Part shown: in pieces, positions 7,185 through 15,275 of the stretch
How positions within the stretch are numbered: position 1 is the first letter of the stretch
How the letters are laid out: each line of letters begins with the position of its first letter
Assembly (NCBI GenBank): GCA_904502075.1
Contig: CAJGDL010000023.1
Coordinates: 1-16,783, forward strand
DNA length: 16,783 nt
From: an uncultured Alistipes sp.
GTDB taxonomy: Bacteria > Bacteroidota > Bacteroidia > Bacteroidales > Rikenellaceae
Direction of reading: 5' to 3'
Made by a program: the position numbers and the translations under genes
Notes under the pieces: model-generated
What the model was told of the DNA's origin: nothing
What the model saw: only the letters and a program-made list of their open reading frames with translations
Database searches by the model: none

Positions 7185-8525
7185 CTAATCGTACTTCGGG
7201 CGGACAAACCAATAATCCTCACCGAAGAGCGAGAAGGCGATGGCAAACTTGAAATATTGCTGTTTGAGCATCGAAACTTGCTCCGTAATGTGCTGATCCT
7301 TGCCTCGGCAGCCATACTCGAAGCCCACATCCACCGACGAGAATCCGCCGAACTTCACGGGAATACCGAAACCGAGGGTCAGGGCATATTGCGGCACGCG
7401 CTCCCCTCCGAAGGTTTGATGGTAGTAGCCATAGTTGAATCCCAAGCGGTAGTGCCAACGCTTCAGGAAGTTGCGCACATCGTTGCGGTTGGGAGTCCAC
7501 TCCACACCCGCCTTGATGATTCCCGTATCGCAATAGGCCACGCGGAAATCGCCCGAAGCCGTCTCGGCGGTCGTATTGCTCGAACCCCAACGCTCGTAGA
7601 CGGCATCCACCGCCACGGCAAACTTTTGAGTCTCGTAGAAGGCTCCGGCCGAGAGTTTATGAGGCAAGACAAGGGGCAGGTTATCCACCCGATTCACCGC
7701 CTCCGAATTGAGGGTTCCGTTCACCGTAATCGTATTGGTTACCATAGGATTCAGATCGCCACCCAAATCATAAACCAAACCGAGCGAAAGCACCCGCTTT
7801 TTATTCATAATGGGGGTATACTGCACACCGAACTGAGCCGCGAAGTGCGAAATGCTGTAATTCGAAAGGCCGATGGTCGAGGGGTAGGTACCCGTACCCG
7901 TATAGGGGATGAGGGTCATTCGGTAGTTGCGGTCGATATCGCCCCAATAGTAGATCGCGGCGGCACCGATCGATAAGTTCTTGAAGGGCTCCCAACCGAG
8001 ACCCACCTTGACCTCCGTCACATCGCCCTCGCCCGAGTAGTCGTATTCGGCCAGACCCACATCGGCAATCGTCTCACGATCGTACATGCGATAGCCCACA
8101 CTGCTGTAGGGGGCCAGGCTCAAACCCAAGCCCAAGCGCTTGGTGAGCGGGATCTGCAGGGCGATATCATGGAAGTTGAAGGTACAGTAGCTCGTCTTCT
8201 TCATGGTACCATCGGCCTGCATCTGCGAGTTATAAAAATTCTGCCCCTCGAGACCGAAATTGAAGAGTACCGAGCGGGGAAGGGCCGCACTATAGGAGGC
8301 CGGATTCAACAGGTTGATGGTCGAAAGACTGCGCAGGGCCACACCCGCTCCACCCATCGAACGTTGCGGAAGGGTTCCCTGGCTCTTGATCTCTCCGATG
8401 CCATACATCGAGAAGGGAGAGAAGGCATTGATACTGCTCTCCTGGGCCGATGCCGAGAACGAAACAAAGGCCAGGCACGCCACAAGCGCCCCGAGCCAAC
8501 GGCTATATAGGTTATTTTTCAGCAT
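7185..8525 (-). CDS. Outer-membrane beta-barrel protein (FadL-like appearance)
   Basis: This 446-residue protein has a Sec signal peptide (WLGALVACLAFVSFSASAQ, cut near residue 28), then alternating aromatic and hydrophobic strands typical of an outer-membrane barrel. The mature start carries RSMGGAGVALRSLSTINLLN followed by NPASY, a glycine-rich entry plus NPASY pattern seen in Bacteroidota FadL/OMPP1-like transport barrels. The C-terminus shows aromatic-rich last strands (FKFAIAFSLFGEDYWFVRP). The ligand is unknown. The ATG at 8525 overlaps the end of coaX by 14 nt, which implies translational coupling. A hydrophobic-solute channel is an inference from the fold only. Confidence 0.75.
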   Translation of the reverse strand: MLKNNLYSRWLGALVACLAFVSFSASAQESSINAFSPFSMYGIGEIKSQGTLPQRSMGGAGVALRSLSTINLLNPASYSAALPRSVLFNFGLEGQNFYNSQMQADGTMKKTSYCTFNFHDIALQIPLTKRLGLGLSLAPYSSVGYRMYDRETIADVGLAEYDYSGEGDVTEVKVGLGWEPFKNLSIGAAAIYYWGDIDRNYRMTLIPYTGTGTYPSTIGLSNYSISHFAAQFGVQYTPIMNKKRVLSLGLVYDLGGDLNPMVTNTITVNGTLNSEAVNRVDNLPLVLPHKLSAGAFYETQKFAVAVDAVYERWGSSNTTAETASGDFRVAYCDTGIIKAGVEWTPNRNDVRNFLKRWHYRLGFNYGYYHQTFGGERVPQYALTLGFGIPVKFGGFSSVDVGFEYGCRGKDQHITEQVSMLKQQYFKFAIAFSLFGEDYWFVRPKYD

Positions 8526-9249
8526 GAATAGTAAACTCTAAAATCCGGTTCAATCCCACAAGGACCAAATCACAGTCTGCAAATATCGCATTTTTAATTT
8601 GTTTGGCAAAATGTTTCGCCTCTCCTCCGGCAAAAATTATCAACAAATTGTCGAATTTCTTCCGAAATCGGGCAATATGGCCCTCAATCTCGCCCACAAT
8701 TCCCTGCTCCACCCCCTGGGCAATGGCCTCTTCGGTGGTGCGTCCCCAGGGTAAAATCTCCTCGGCCGGAGCCACCAACGGCAGGCGGGCCGTAAAGGCA
8801 TGCAGAGCACGAAGGCGCATCGAGCGACCGGGCGAAATAAAGCCCCCGTGAAAGGTGTGATCACTCACCACATCGCAGGTGATAGCCGTACCGAAGTCGA
8901 TGATCAGCAGGGGGCGCCCCTCGTAGCAGAGGTCGGCACCGACAGCCGCTGCCAACCGATCGCGCCCGAGGGTCTGAGGGGTCAGGTAGTCGTTCTTCAG
9001 GGGCACCATGCAGGCGGCATCGAAGAGCAGCGTCTTGATTCCCAACGACTCCAGGGCTTGAGTCTCTTGCCGACCATCGCCTCGCGTGGAGCAGAGAATG
9101 GCCCACGCCACCTCCTCGGCCACCGATCCGATCAGCCGTTGCACCTCCGCCACCTCAAAATTATCGCTACAGGCATAGGCAACCACCGTCCGACCCTCCA
9201 TGAGGGCATACTTGACGCGCGTATTTCCGATATCTACGATCAGGTTCAT
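8512..9249 (-). CDS. coaX: Type III pantothenate kinase
   Basis: This 245-residue enzyme phosphorylates pantothenate, the first step of coenzyme A synthesis, in the cytoplasm. It has the ASKHA-fold motifs of CoaX in order: MNLIVDIGNTRVKYAL with the phosphate-loop Asp6, GRDRLAAAVGA (95-105) with Asp97, and IIDFGTAITCD (116-126) with Asp118. These three aspartates correspond to the conserved metal and substrate residues. GGFISPGRSMRLRALH follows, as expected. Length is normal for the family (about 245-260). The ATG at 9249 is 9 nt after the mfd stop. Its 3' end overlaps the barrel gene by 14 nt. Confidence 0.96.
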   Translation of the reverse strand: MNLIVDIGNTRVKYALMEGRTVVAYACSDNFEVAEVQRLIGSVAEEVAWAILCSTRGDGRQETQALESLGIKTLLFDAACMVPLKNDYLTPQTLGRDRLAAAVGADLCYEGRPLLIIDFGTAITCDVVSDHTFHGGFISPGRSMRLRALHAFTARLPLVAPAEEILPWGRTTEEAIAQGVEQGIVGEIEGHIARFRKKFDNLLIIFAGGEAKHFAKQIKNAIFADCDLVLVGLNRILEFTIHAEK

Positions 9250-9258
9250 GGTTTGGGA

Positions 9259-12200
9259 CTATAGATTACGCAACACCTCGACCGCGGCCTTGACATCTTT
9301 TACTTGTCGAACGGTCATGGCCAGGCGATTATTGTGTTGTTTGAGGACAAATCGGTCGGGATGTTGCGTCACTCGCTTCAGCAACTCCATAAAGACCTCG
9401 CTCTTAAAGTAGGGCGACTGGTTATCGGCGATAAAGTGGACAATCATCAACCCGTTCTTCACCTTCACGCGCTCCATACCCAGGCGCACCGCCTCCCAGC
9501 GCAGGCGCACCACATCCAAGAGCTCCTCGGCCGCCCGGGGCAACTTGCCAAAGCGGTCCTCCAAACGGGCAGCAAAAGCCTGCAAAGCCGACTCCTCCTT
9601 GATGTTATCCAGTTCGCGATAGAGGCGCAACTTCTCCGAGGTTTGGCGCACATAACTGTCGGGCAGTTCGGCCTCCAACTCCACCTCGATATGCGAGTCG
9701 TCGATCCAATGGATCGTATCGAGGATCTGCTGCTCCTGGTCGTTCATGCCCGGCACCTCAAGCCCCTCCTGGCGCAACTCCGAGATGGCCTGCTGCATGA
9801 TCTTCTGGTAGGTTTCGAAGCCGATGTCGGCAATAAATCCGCTCTGCTCGGCCCCCAACAGGTTTCCGGCACCGCGAATATCCAGATCCTGCATGGCGAT
9901 ATTGAAGCCGGAGCCCAAGTCCGAAAACTCCTCAATGGCCCGCAGACGACGACGGGCATCGCTCGAGAGGAGCTCCTCGGCCGGTGAGAGCAGGTAGCAG
10001 TAGGCCTTCTTGTCGGAACGACCCACACGGCCACGCAACTGGTGCAGGTCACTCAAACCGAAGCAGTGGGCGTTGTTGACGATGATCGTATTGGCATTCG
10101 GGATGTCGATGCCGTTTTCGACAATGGTGGTGGCCACCAAGACATCGAACTCCCCGTAGATGAAGTCCATGATGAGTTTCTCGAGCTCCTCGGCCGGCAT
10201 ACGACCGTGTCCGACAGCCACGCGGGCCTTCGGGCATAGGCGCGTAATGAGCCCTTGCAGGGTCTGCAAATCCTCCACACGGTTGTGTACGAAATAGACC
10301 TGACCGCCGCGTGCGAGCTCCTCCTCCACGGCATCGCGGATCACCTCCTCACTAAAGGTATGCGACTCGGTGGTGATGGGCTGACGGTTGGGGGGCGGGG
10401 TCGAGATGACCGACAGGTCGCGCGAACCCATGAGCGAGAATTGCAGCGTACGCGGGATGGGCGTAGCCGTCAGGGTAAGGGTATCGACATTGACACTCAG
10501 TTGCGTAAGTTTCTCCTTGGCCGCCACACCGAATTTCTGCTCCTCGTCGATAATCAAAAGGCCCAAGTCCTTGAATTTTATCTGTTTACCCAACATTTTA
10601 TGGGTACCAATCAAAATATCAATCTTTCCCGATTGAAGTTCCTGGGTGATGCGCGTCACCTCGCGCGAGGATTTTGTGCGATTGAGGTACTCCACCGTCA
10701 CGGGCAGATCCCTCAGACGCTGCGAGAAGGAGCGGTAGTGTTGCAACGCCAGGATGGTGGTAGGAACCAACACGGCCACCTGCTTACCATCCACCGCAGC
10801 CTTGAAGGCGGCACGGATCGCCACCTCGGTCTTACCGAAACCCACATCACCGCATACCAGGCGATCCATCGGCTGGTCGGACTCCATGTCGCGCTTGATG
10901 GCGGCCACCGTGGACTGCTGATCGGGCGTATCCTCCCACATAAAGGAGGCCTCCAACTCGTGTTGCAAGTAGCTGTCGGGCGAGAAACGGAACCCTTTCG
11001 AGGCTTTGCGGCGGGCATAGAGGGCGATCAGCTCACGCGAGATATCCTTCACAGCCTTCTTGGTCGCATTCTTCAGTTTTTGCCAAGCGCCGTTGCCCAA
11101 TTTATAGATCTTCGGAGGCTCCCCATCGCCCGATTTGTAGCGCGAGATGCGGTGCAACGAGTGGATATTGACAAAGAGCACATCGCCATCCTTGTAGACC
11201 AACTTGATCGCCTCGTGAACGCGCCCCCCCTCGTTGATCTTCACCAGGCCATCGAAACGGCCCACTCCGTGGTCGATATGAACCACATAATCGCCCGGTC
11301 GCAGCTGGTTCAGCTCCTGCACGGTCATCTGCTCGTCACGCTTGATCTCCCCGCGGATGCGATAACGCTGGTAGCGGTCGAAGATCTGGTGATCCGTATA
11401 GAGACACAGGCGCAGATCGTGGTCGATGAAGCCCTCGTGCAGGGTCAGCCCCCAGGCCCGCACCACCACCTGACCGCGGCCGATCTGGTGGAAGATATTC
11501 TCCAAGCGCTCCACCTGCGCCTTATTCTCCGAGAGGATGCGGGTCGTGTAGCCCTGCTGCGCGGAGCGCAACATATCGTCGGCCAACACCTCAAAATTCT
11601 TGTTGAACTTGGGTTGCGGAGCGGTCTTGAATTTCACACTCTCCTCCGCCTTTCGCTCCTTGAGGTTGTCGCGCAAGGTCACCACTCGCGCTCCACGAAG
11701 GTCGTTCAACAGACCGTTGCGGCTCGTCACATGGAGGTCGATTCGTTCGGTCTCCTCCAACTCGGGGATCAGCTTCTTTCTCACCTCGTTCACGCGCCGC
11801 AGTGCGTAGTCGGGATCGGTAAACCACCAGGTCGCCCCTTCGCCGGCAAAGGCCGCCAGCGAAACACGCTCCGCACCGGCCCCCTCCCCTTCACGGTTCA
11901 GGTTCGGGACAATCTCCACGGCCGGCAACCGATCGTCGGAGAGCTGGCTCGAGATATTGAAACGACGGATCGAATCGACCTCGTCGCCAAAGAAGTCTAA
12001 ACGATAGGGCTTCGACTCCACAAAGGAGAAGATATCGACAATACCGCCACGTTGCGAGTATTGTCCCGGCTCATAGACAAAGTCCACGCGCTCGAAGCCA
12101 CACGCCTCGAGCCGCTCGACCAAGGCCGAGATCGCAAGCCGCTCCCCCACTGCTACACGAATCGTTTCACGGCGCACGGTATCGGCATCCGCCACCCGTT

Positions 12201-12597
12201 CGGCCAGCGCCTCGGGCCATGTGCAGAGCACCGCTACCCCCTTGGCCCCGCAATTTCGGATGGCCCCCAAGGCCGAAGTGCGTTGCACCACCCCCTGCGC
12301 CTCCTCCTGCCCATAGGCAATCGAGCGTTTATAGGCCGAGGGGAAGAAGTAGACCGACTCCTCGTCCAAAAGGGCATAGAGGTCGTTCATCAGGTAGGCC
12401 GCGGCATCGCGATCCTCCGCGACAAAGATATGCACACCGCCCACCTTACGGATGGCGGCTGCCGCATACGAAGAGAGGGCACCCCCCACCAGCTCCTGCA
12501 GGTGAAGCGTTGCCCCCTCGTTTTTAAGCAAACGGCAGAGCGAACGAAGCGTTTTGGCCTCGCTGATCTTTTCCAGTATCTCCTCTCTTGCCGCCAA
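9259..12597 (-). CDS. mfd: Transcription-repair coupling factor Mfd
   Basis: This 1112-residue ATPase removes RNA polymerase stalled at DNA damage and brings in UvrA. The UvrB-like N-terminal part includes RGGIVDIFSF and LDFFGDEVDSIRRF. The RNA-polymerase-binding domain follows near residue 435 (GDYVVHIDHGVGRFDGL). The RecG-like motor has Walker A GDVGFGKTE with Lys589, and DEEQ at 684-687. GRVGRSDKKAYCYLL lies in the second motor lobe, and the C-terminal D7-like region closes the protein. The start is unusual: the frame opens right after the rng stop with TAA CCC GAT ATT TTG, there is no ATG for about 70 codons, and the protein aligns by eye from MAAREEILEK, so TTG (12597) or the preceding ATT must be used. 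The stop is TAG at 9259-9261. Confidence 0.96.
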   Translation of the reverse strand: MAAREEILEKISEAKTLRSLCRLLKNEGATLHLQELVGGALSSYAAAAIRKVGGVHIFVAEDRDAAAYLMNDLYALLDEESVYFFPSAYKRSIAYGQEEAQGVVQRTSALGAIRNCGAKGVAVLCTWPEALAERVADADTVRRETIRVAVGERLAISALVERLEACGFERVDFVYEPGQYSQRGGIVDIFSFVESKPYRLDFFGDEVDSIRRFNISSQLSDDRLPAVEIVPNLNREGEGAGAERVSLAAFAGEGATWWFTDPDYALRRVNEVRKKLIPELEETERIDLHVTSRNGLLNDLRGARVVTLRDNLKERKAEESVKFKTAPQPKFNKNFEVLADDMLRSAQQGYTTRILSENKAQVERLENIFHQIGRGQVVVRAWGLTLHEGFIDHDLRLCLYTDHQIFDRYQRYRIRGEIKRDEQMTVQELNQLRPGDYVVHIDHGVGRFDGLVKINEGGRVHEAIKLVYKDGDVLFVNIHSLHRISRYKSGDGEPPKIYKLGNGAWQKLKNATKKAVKDISRELIALYARRKASKGFRFSPDSYLQHELEASFMWEDTPDQQSTVAAIKRDMESDQPMDRLVCGDVGFGKTEVAIRAAFKAAVDGKQVAVLVPTTILALQHYRSFSQRLRDLPVTVEYLNRTKSSREVTRITQELQSGKIDILIGTHKMLGKQIKFKDLGLLIIDEEQKFGVAAKEKLTQLSVNVDTLTLTATPIPRTLQFSLMGSRDLSVISTPPPNRQPITTESHTFSEEVIRDAVEEELARGGQVYFVHNRVEDLQTLQGLITRLCPKARVAVGHGRMPAEELEKLIMDFIYGEFDVLVATTIVENGIDIPNANTIIVNNAHCFGLSDLHQLRGRVGRSDKKAYCYLLSPAEELLSSDARRRLRAIEEFSDLGSGFNIAMQDLDIRGAGNLLGAEQSGFIADIGFETYQKIMQQAISELRQEGLEVPGMNDQEQQILDTIHWIDDSHIEVELEAELPDSYVRQTSEKLRLYRELDNIKEESALQAFAARLEDRFGKLPRAAEELLDVVRLRWEAVRLGMERVKVKNGLMIVHFIADNQSPYFKSEVFMELLKRVTQHPDRFVLKQHNNRLAMTVRQVKDVKAAVEVLRNL

Positions 12598-12606
12598 AAT
12601 ATCGGG

Positions 12607-14166
12607 TTACAAATGGTTGTTATGGACCAGGGCGTTCCCCTTTTTATCCAAATAATGGATGTCGATGATCCCCACACTTTGGTCGGCCGTGATGCGCAAG
12701 CGACACTTGTAGCGCCACATCCAACGCAGACGAAGCGACCAGAGTCCTCGCTTCAAGTAGCTCGAAACATAGGGGCTCACACGCAGTTCGATAAACTTAT
12801 GCTTGCGGTCCTGCGTGAGGTAAGAGATCTGGTTTTCGATCTTCTTATCCAGGAGCACCGTGGGTTGAATCTTGCCCGTTCCGTTGCAGGTGGGGCAGAC
12901 ATCCGTCACATCCTGCACGGCCACGGGGCGCACACGCTGGCGCGTGATCTGCATCAGACCGAACTTCGTGAGCGGCAGGATCGTATGCTTGGCCTTGTCG
13001 GTGGCCATCAACTTCTGCATCTCCTCATAGAGGAGCTGACGATTCTGTTGTTTGTGCAGGTCGATGAAGTCGATGATGACAATGCCGCCCAGATCGCGCA
13101 GACGCAACTGACGAGCAATCTCCTTGGCGGCTGCGAGGTTTACATCCATCGCCGTCTGCTCCTGGTTGTCCTCCGCCTTGGTGCGGTTGCCCGAATTGAC
13201 ATCGATAACATTCATCGCCTCCGTATGTTCGATAATCAGGTAGGCCCCTCGGCGAAGCGACACATACTTGGCAAACAACGACTTGATCTGCTTCGAGATG
13301 TCGAAATTATCGAAAATGGGCACCGTGCCGCGATAGAGCTTCACGATCTTTTCCGACTCGGGCTCAATCACACGGATGTAGCTGCGAATCTCATTGAACA
13401 TCGCCTCGTCGTTGACCACGATCTGCGAGAAGGAGTTGTTGAGCGTATCGCGGATGATCGTATTGGCACGCGAGAGCTCGCTCATCAAGAGGGCGGGAGC
13501 CTCCTTCTTACGGATCTGTTGCAGGCACTTGTGCCAACGATCCACCAACGAAAGAATATCCTGCTCGATATCCACATCCTTGGCCTCCATGGCCGCCGTG
13601 CGGATGATCACACCAAAATTCTTGGGCAAAACCCCTGCCGCAATCCGCTTCAGGCGTTTCTTCTCCTCATTCGAGCGGATCTTTTGCGACAAAAAGACCT
13701 TCGACGAGAAGGGGACCAGCACCACATTGCGGCCGGCCAACGAGATATCGGCCGTCAGACGCGGCCCCTTGGTCGAGATCGCCTCCTTGGCGATCTGCAC
13801 CATCACCGACTGCCCCACCTGGAGGTAGCTGCCGATCTTGCCCTCCTTATCGATGGGCTCCTCGAGTTTCATCGACTCCACGCGCTGACCGCGTTTGCCG
13901 GGCTGGATACTCGAAACCAGCTTGTCGAGCGACGGAAATTGGGCCCCAAGGTCGAGGTAGTGGATGAAGGCATCCTTCTCGTGGCCGATGTTGACGAAGG
14001 CGGCATTCAGCCCGGGCATGATCTTGCGCACCTTGCCCAGATAGATGTCTCCGACGGCAAAACCACTCTTACACTGCTCTTTATTGAGCTCTACCAAGAC
14101 CTTATCCTCGGTCTGGGCAATGGTGATTTCCGACTCTGTTACGTTAATAATCAGTTCACGGTTCAT
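12607..14166 (-). CDS. rng: Ribonuclease G / RNase E-type endoribonuclease
   Basis: This 519-residue protein has the RNase E/G catalytic core. An S1 domain at about residues 36-120 has GDIYLGKVRKIMPGLNAAFV and DAFIHYLDL. The DNase I-like catalytic region carries NVIDVNSGN with Asp322 and IIDFIDL with Asp366, the two metal-binding aspartates. The zinc link CPTC is at 424-427. It processes rRNA and decays mRNA in the cytoplasm. The frame is open 11 codons further to 14199, but MNRELIINVTES at 14166 matches the family start. It lacks the long RNase E C-terminal scaffold, so RNase G is the better name. It is followed 9 nt later, in the same frame, by mfd. Upstream lies a long gene-free leader. 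Confidence 0.95.
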   Translation of the reverse strand: MNRELIINVTESEITIAQTEDKVLVELNKEQCKSGFAVGDIYLGKVRKIMPGLNAAFVNIGHEKDAFIHYLDLGAQFPSLDKLVSSIQPGKRGQRVESMKLEEPIDKEGKIGSYLQVGQSVMVQIAKEAISTKGPRLTADISLAGRNVVLVPFSSKVFLSQKIRSNEEKKRLKRIAAGVLPKNFGVIIRTAAMEAKDVDIEQDILSLVDRWHKCLQQIRKKEAPALLMSELSRANTIIRDTLNNSFSQIVVNDEAMFNEIRSYIRVIEPESEKIVKLYRGTVPIFDNFDISKQIKSLFAKYVSLRRGAYLIIEHTEAMNVIDVNSGNRTKAEDNQEQTAMDVNLAAAKEIARQLRLRDLGGIVIIDFIDLHKQQNRQLLYEEMQKLMATDKAKHTILPLTKFGLMQITRQRVRPVAVQDVTDVCPTCNGTGKIQPTVLLDKKIENQISYLTQDRKHKFIELRVSPYVSSYLKRGLWSLRLRWMWRYKCRLRITADQSVGIIDIHYLDKKGNALVHNNHL

Positions 14167-14523
14167 ATAATCGAATCTCTCGGGGTGGCAACAAAACAAC
14201 GCCTTAGGCCTTAGAATCTCTCTCCTCTTCGCGGCACGTTGGGCCCTCCGTTACGGGTTCCACGGCTTGGGGTCTTGGCTTTCGACCACACGGACGTCAA
14301 AAGACTCTCCGTGCTGATATCGCCTCTTCGGAACAACGGGAACAGGATGGAGCAAATGGGGCTTCGAGCCACCTCCGAACTTTAATTTTCTACTCAAAAG
14401 CCCCTCTCAAGCAGACTTCTGAGCATTATATCTCATTATAGATCAGCAAACTAAACCCCTACACCATAGACTCATTGTCGTTACGCGCAAAGGGCATTGC
14501 CTCTCAGATTACATTAAATAGGT
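14167..14523 (-). other. Gene-free, structured region upstream of rng (candidate long leader or small RNA)
   Basis: There is no coding frame worth calling in these 357 nt. On the minus strand the region can form several hairpins. CACGGA pairs with TCCGTG with an inner GTC-TTTT-GAC (14289-14313). TTCGGA (14374-14379) pairs with TCCGAA (14327-14332) around an internal GGCT-CGA-AGCC hairpin (14359-14370 region). A tandem 7-nt repeat GCCTTAG lies at 14201-14214. I found no full TAnnTTTG promoter for rng; the nearest is TTAGTTTG (one mismatch) around 14446-14454. It could be the rng 5' leader read from the HU promoter, or an independent small RNA. Confidence 0.4.
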
Positions 14524-14557
14524 AAAGCTAAAAGAGCCTTCCGACCCCTTTAGCTTT
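14524..14557 (-). terminator. 15-bp hairpin after the bS22-like gene (terminator or attenuator)
   Basis: On the minus strand the two 15-nt arms (14557-14543 and 14538-14524) pair along their whole length, three of the pairs being G-U, around the loop GGAA. The G-U pattern means the fold works as minus-strand RNA but has A-C mismatches as plus-strand RNA, which fixes the strand. It lies 32 nt after the stop of the small basic gene. The 3' arm ends in UUU and then ACCUAUUUAA, so the U-tract is short and some read-through into rng is plausible. Confidence 0.65.
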
Positions 14558-14589
14558 ATCTATCATCAACGCAACGTGTGCGTTATACA

Positions 14590-14679
14590 CTACTTCTTCT
14601 TGTGACGATTCTTACGAAGACGCTTCTTACGCTTGTGGGTCGCCATCTTATGACGCTTGTGCTTTTTTCCGTTCGGCAT
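14590..14679 (-). CDS. Very small basic ribosomal-type protein (bS22/mS38-like, AURKAIP1/COX24 domain)
   Basis: The ATG at 14679 opens a 29-codon frame ending in TAG at 14592-14590. Twenty of the 29 residues are Lys, Arg or His. The core MATHKRKKRLRKNRHKKK matches the pattern of the AURKAIP1/COX24 domain (mitochondrial mS38, mycobacterial bS22), which lies in rRNA of the small subunit. Homologues of this size occur beside housekeeping genes in Bacteroidota, from memory. There is no Shine-Dalgarno sequence. It starts 37 nt after the HU stop and is followed by a strong hairpin, so it is probably the second gene of an HU transcript. It is short enough to be missed by gene callers. Confidence 0.75.
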   Translation of the reverse strand: MPNGKKHKRHKMATHKRKKRLRKNRHKKK

Positions 14680-14716
14680 AATCCGGTGTGTTTTATAGGT
14701 TAGACTTAAAAATGAA

Positions 14717-14989
14717 TTACTTTACCTTGGCAACAAAGCTCTTAGTGGGCTTGAATGCGGGGATGTTGTGCTCGGGGATCGTGATGGTGGTACCCTTCAG
14801 GATGTTGCGAGCCACCTTCTGAGCGCGCTTCTTGATGATGAAGCTGCCGAAACCACGGAGGAACACGTCATTACCCTGAATCAGCGAGCCCTTCACGCTC
14901 TCCATGAAAGCCTCTACCACGGCCTGCACCTGCACCTTCTCGATGCCGGTGCTCTTAGCGATTTCGCTAACGATATCTGCTTTAGTCAT
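14717..14989 (-). CDS. HU-family histone-like DNA-binding protein
   Basis: This 90-residue protein matches HU/IHF along its whole length. Helices 1 and 2 (TKADIVSEIAKSTG; VQAVVEAFMESVKGSL) are followed by DVFLRGFGSFIIKKRAQK and the DNA-binding arm. The usual RNPxTGE at the arm is replaced by ARNILKGTTITIPEHNIPAF, as in a Bacteroidota subgroup; the intercalating proline appears to be in IPEHNIP. It bends and compacts DNA. The ATG at 14989 has a promoter 45-75 nt upstream with A-tracts beyond. It is likely co-transcribed with the 29-residue basic protein downstream. Confidence 0.95.
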   Translation of the reverse strand: MTKADIVSEIAKSTGIEKVQVQAVVEAFMESVKGSLIQGNDVFLRGFGSFIIKKRAQKVARNILKGTTITIPEHNIPAFKPTKSFVAKVK

Positions 14990-15032
14990 TGTGTTATATT
15001 ATTTTATATGTTAAACCTCAAATTCGGGAGTG

Positions 15033-15063
15033 CAAATATACGCTTTATTTCCTTAATTCACAA
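15033..15063 (-). promoter_or_regulatory. HU promoter
   Basis: On the minus strand TTG (15061-15063) is followed after 20 nt by TATATTTG (15033-15040), an exact TAnnTTTG -7 box. Transcription should start around 15026, leaving a leader of roughly 37 nt, A/T-rich and without a Shine-Dalgarno sequence, before the ATG at 14989. Confidence 0.7.
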
Positions 15064-15073
15064 TAAAGAGCGA

Positions 15074-15119
15074 TTTTTTTTATTTTTTTTCGCCTCCAAA
15101 GCCGATTTTTCGAAAAAAA
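15074..15119 (-). promoter_or_regulatory. A-tracts upstream of the HU promoter (UP-element-like)
   Basis: On the minus strand the DNA reads A8-T-A8 at 15090-15074, starting about 11 bp upstream of the -33 box. Further up, TTTTTCGAAAAA at 15106-15117 is a perfect palindrome. Phased or continuous A-tracts at this place can bind the RNA polymerase alpha subunit or a DNA-bending protein. HU itself could bind here, which would allow autoregulation (inference). Confidence 0.4.
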
Positions 15120-15155
15120 GCAGCCATTTGTCCGTTTGCCGACAATTGATAACCC

Positions 15156-15190
15156 AAAAAAATCGGCCGAGCCTTGTGAGGCCCGACCGA
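15156..15190 (-). terminator. Strong intrinsic terminator of the protease-lipoprotein unit
   Basis: On the minus strand a 12-bp stem (15190-15179 with 15174-15163, two G-U pairs) closes on the loop CACA and is followed by seven T (15162-15156). It is about 85 nt after the lipoprotein stop at 15276 and ends the C10 peptidase/lipoprotein transcript before the HU promoter. The stretch between stop and stem (15191-15275) contains one small hairpin (GCACGA/TCGTGC, 15214-15230) and no gene. Confidence 0.88.
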
Positions 15191-15275
15191 AACGGCATAG
15201 TCACCCATTTCACGCACGACCGATTCGTGCAGGTCAAATACACTGCGAAAATCGTCGATTCTCGAAATGGTTGTT

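Noticed and set aside
10255..12000. 581-codon plus-strand frame opposite mfd
   Set aside because: Antisense shadow of a highly conserved protein; no start context or motif.
12052..14214. 720-codon plus-strand frame opposite rng and the start of mfd
   Set aside because: It runs across two well-identified genes on the other strand with no domain of its own.
14269..14370. Possible tmRNA-like start (GGGGTCTTGGCTTTCGACC) on the plus strand
   Set aside because: No resume tag peptide, T-arm or CCA end at the expected distance, and the span would cover the bS22-like gene; chance resemblance.
15058..15243. 61-codon minus-strand frame between the lipoprotein and HU
   Set aside because: It runs through the strong terminator hairpin and A-tracts; composition and position argue against translation.
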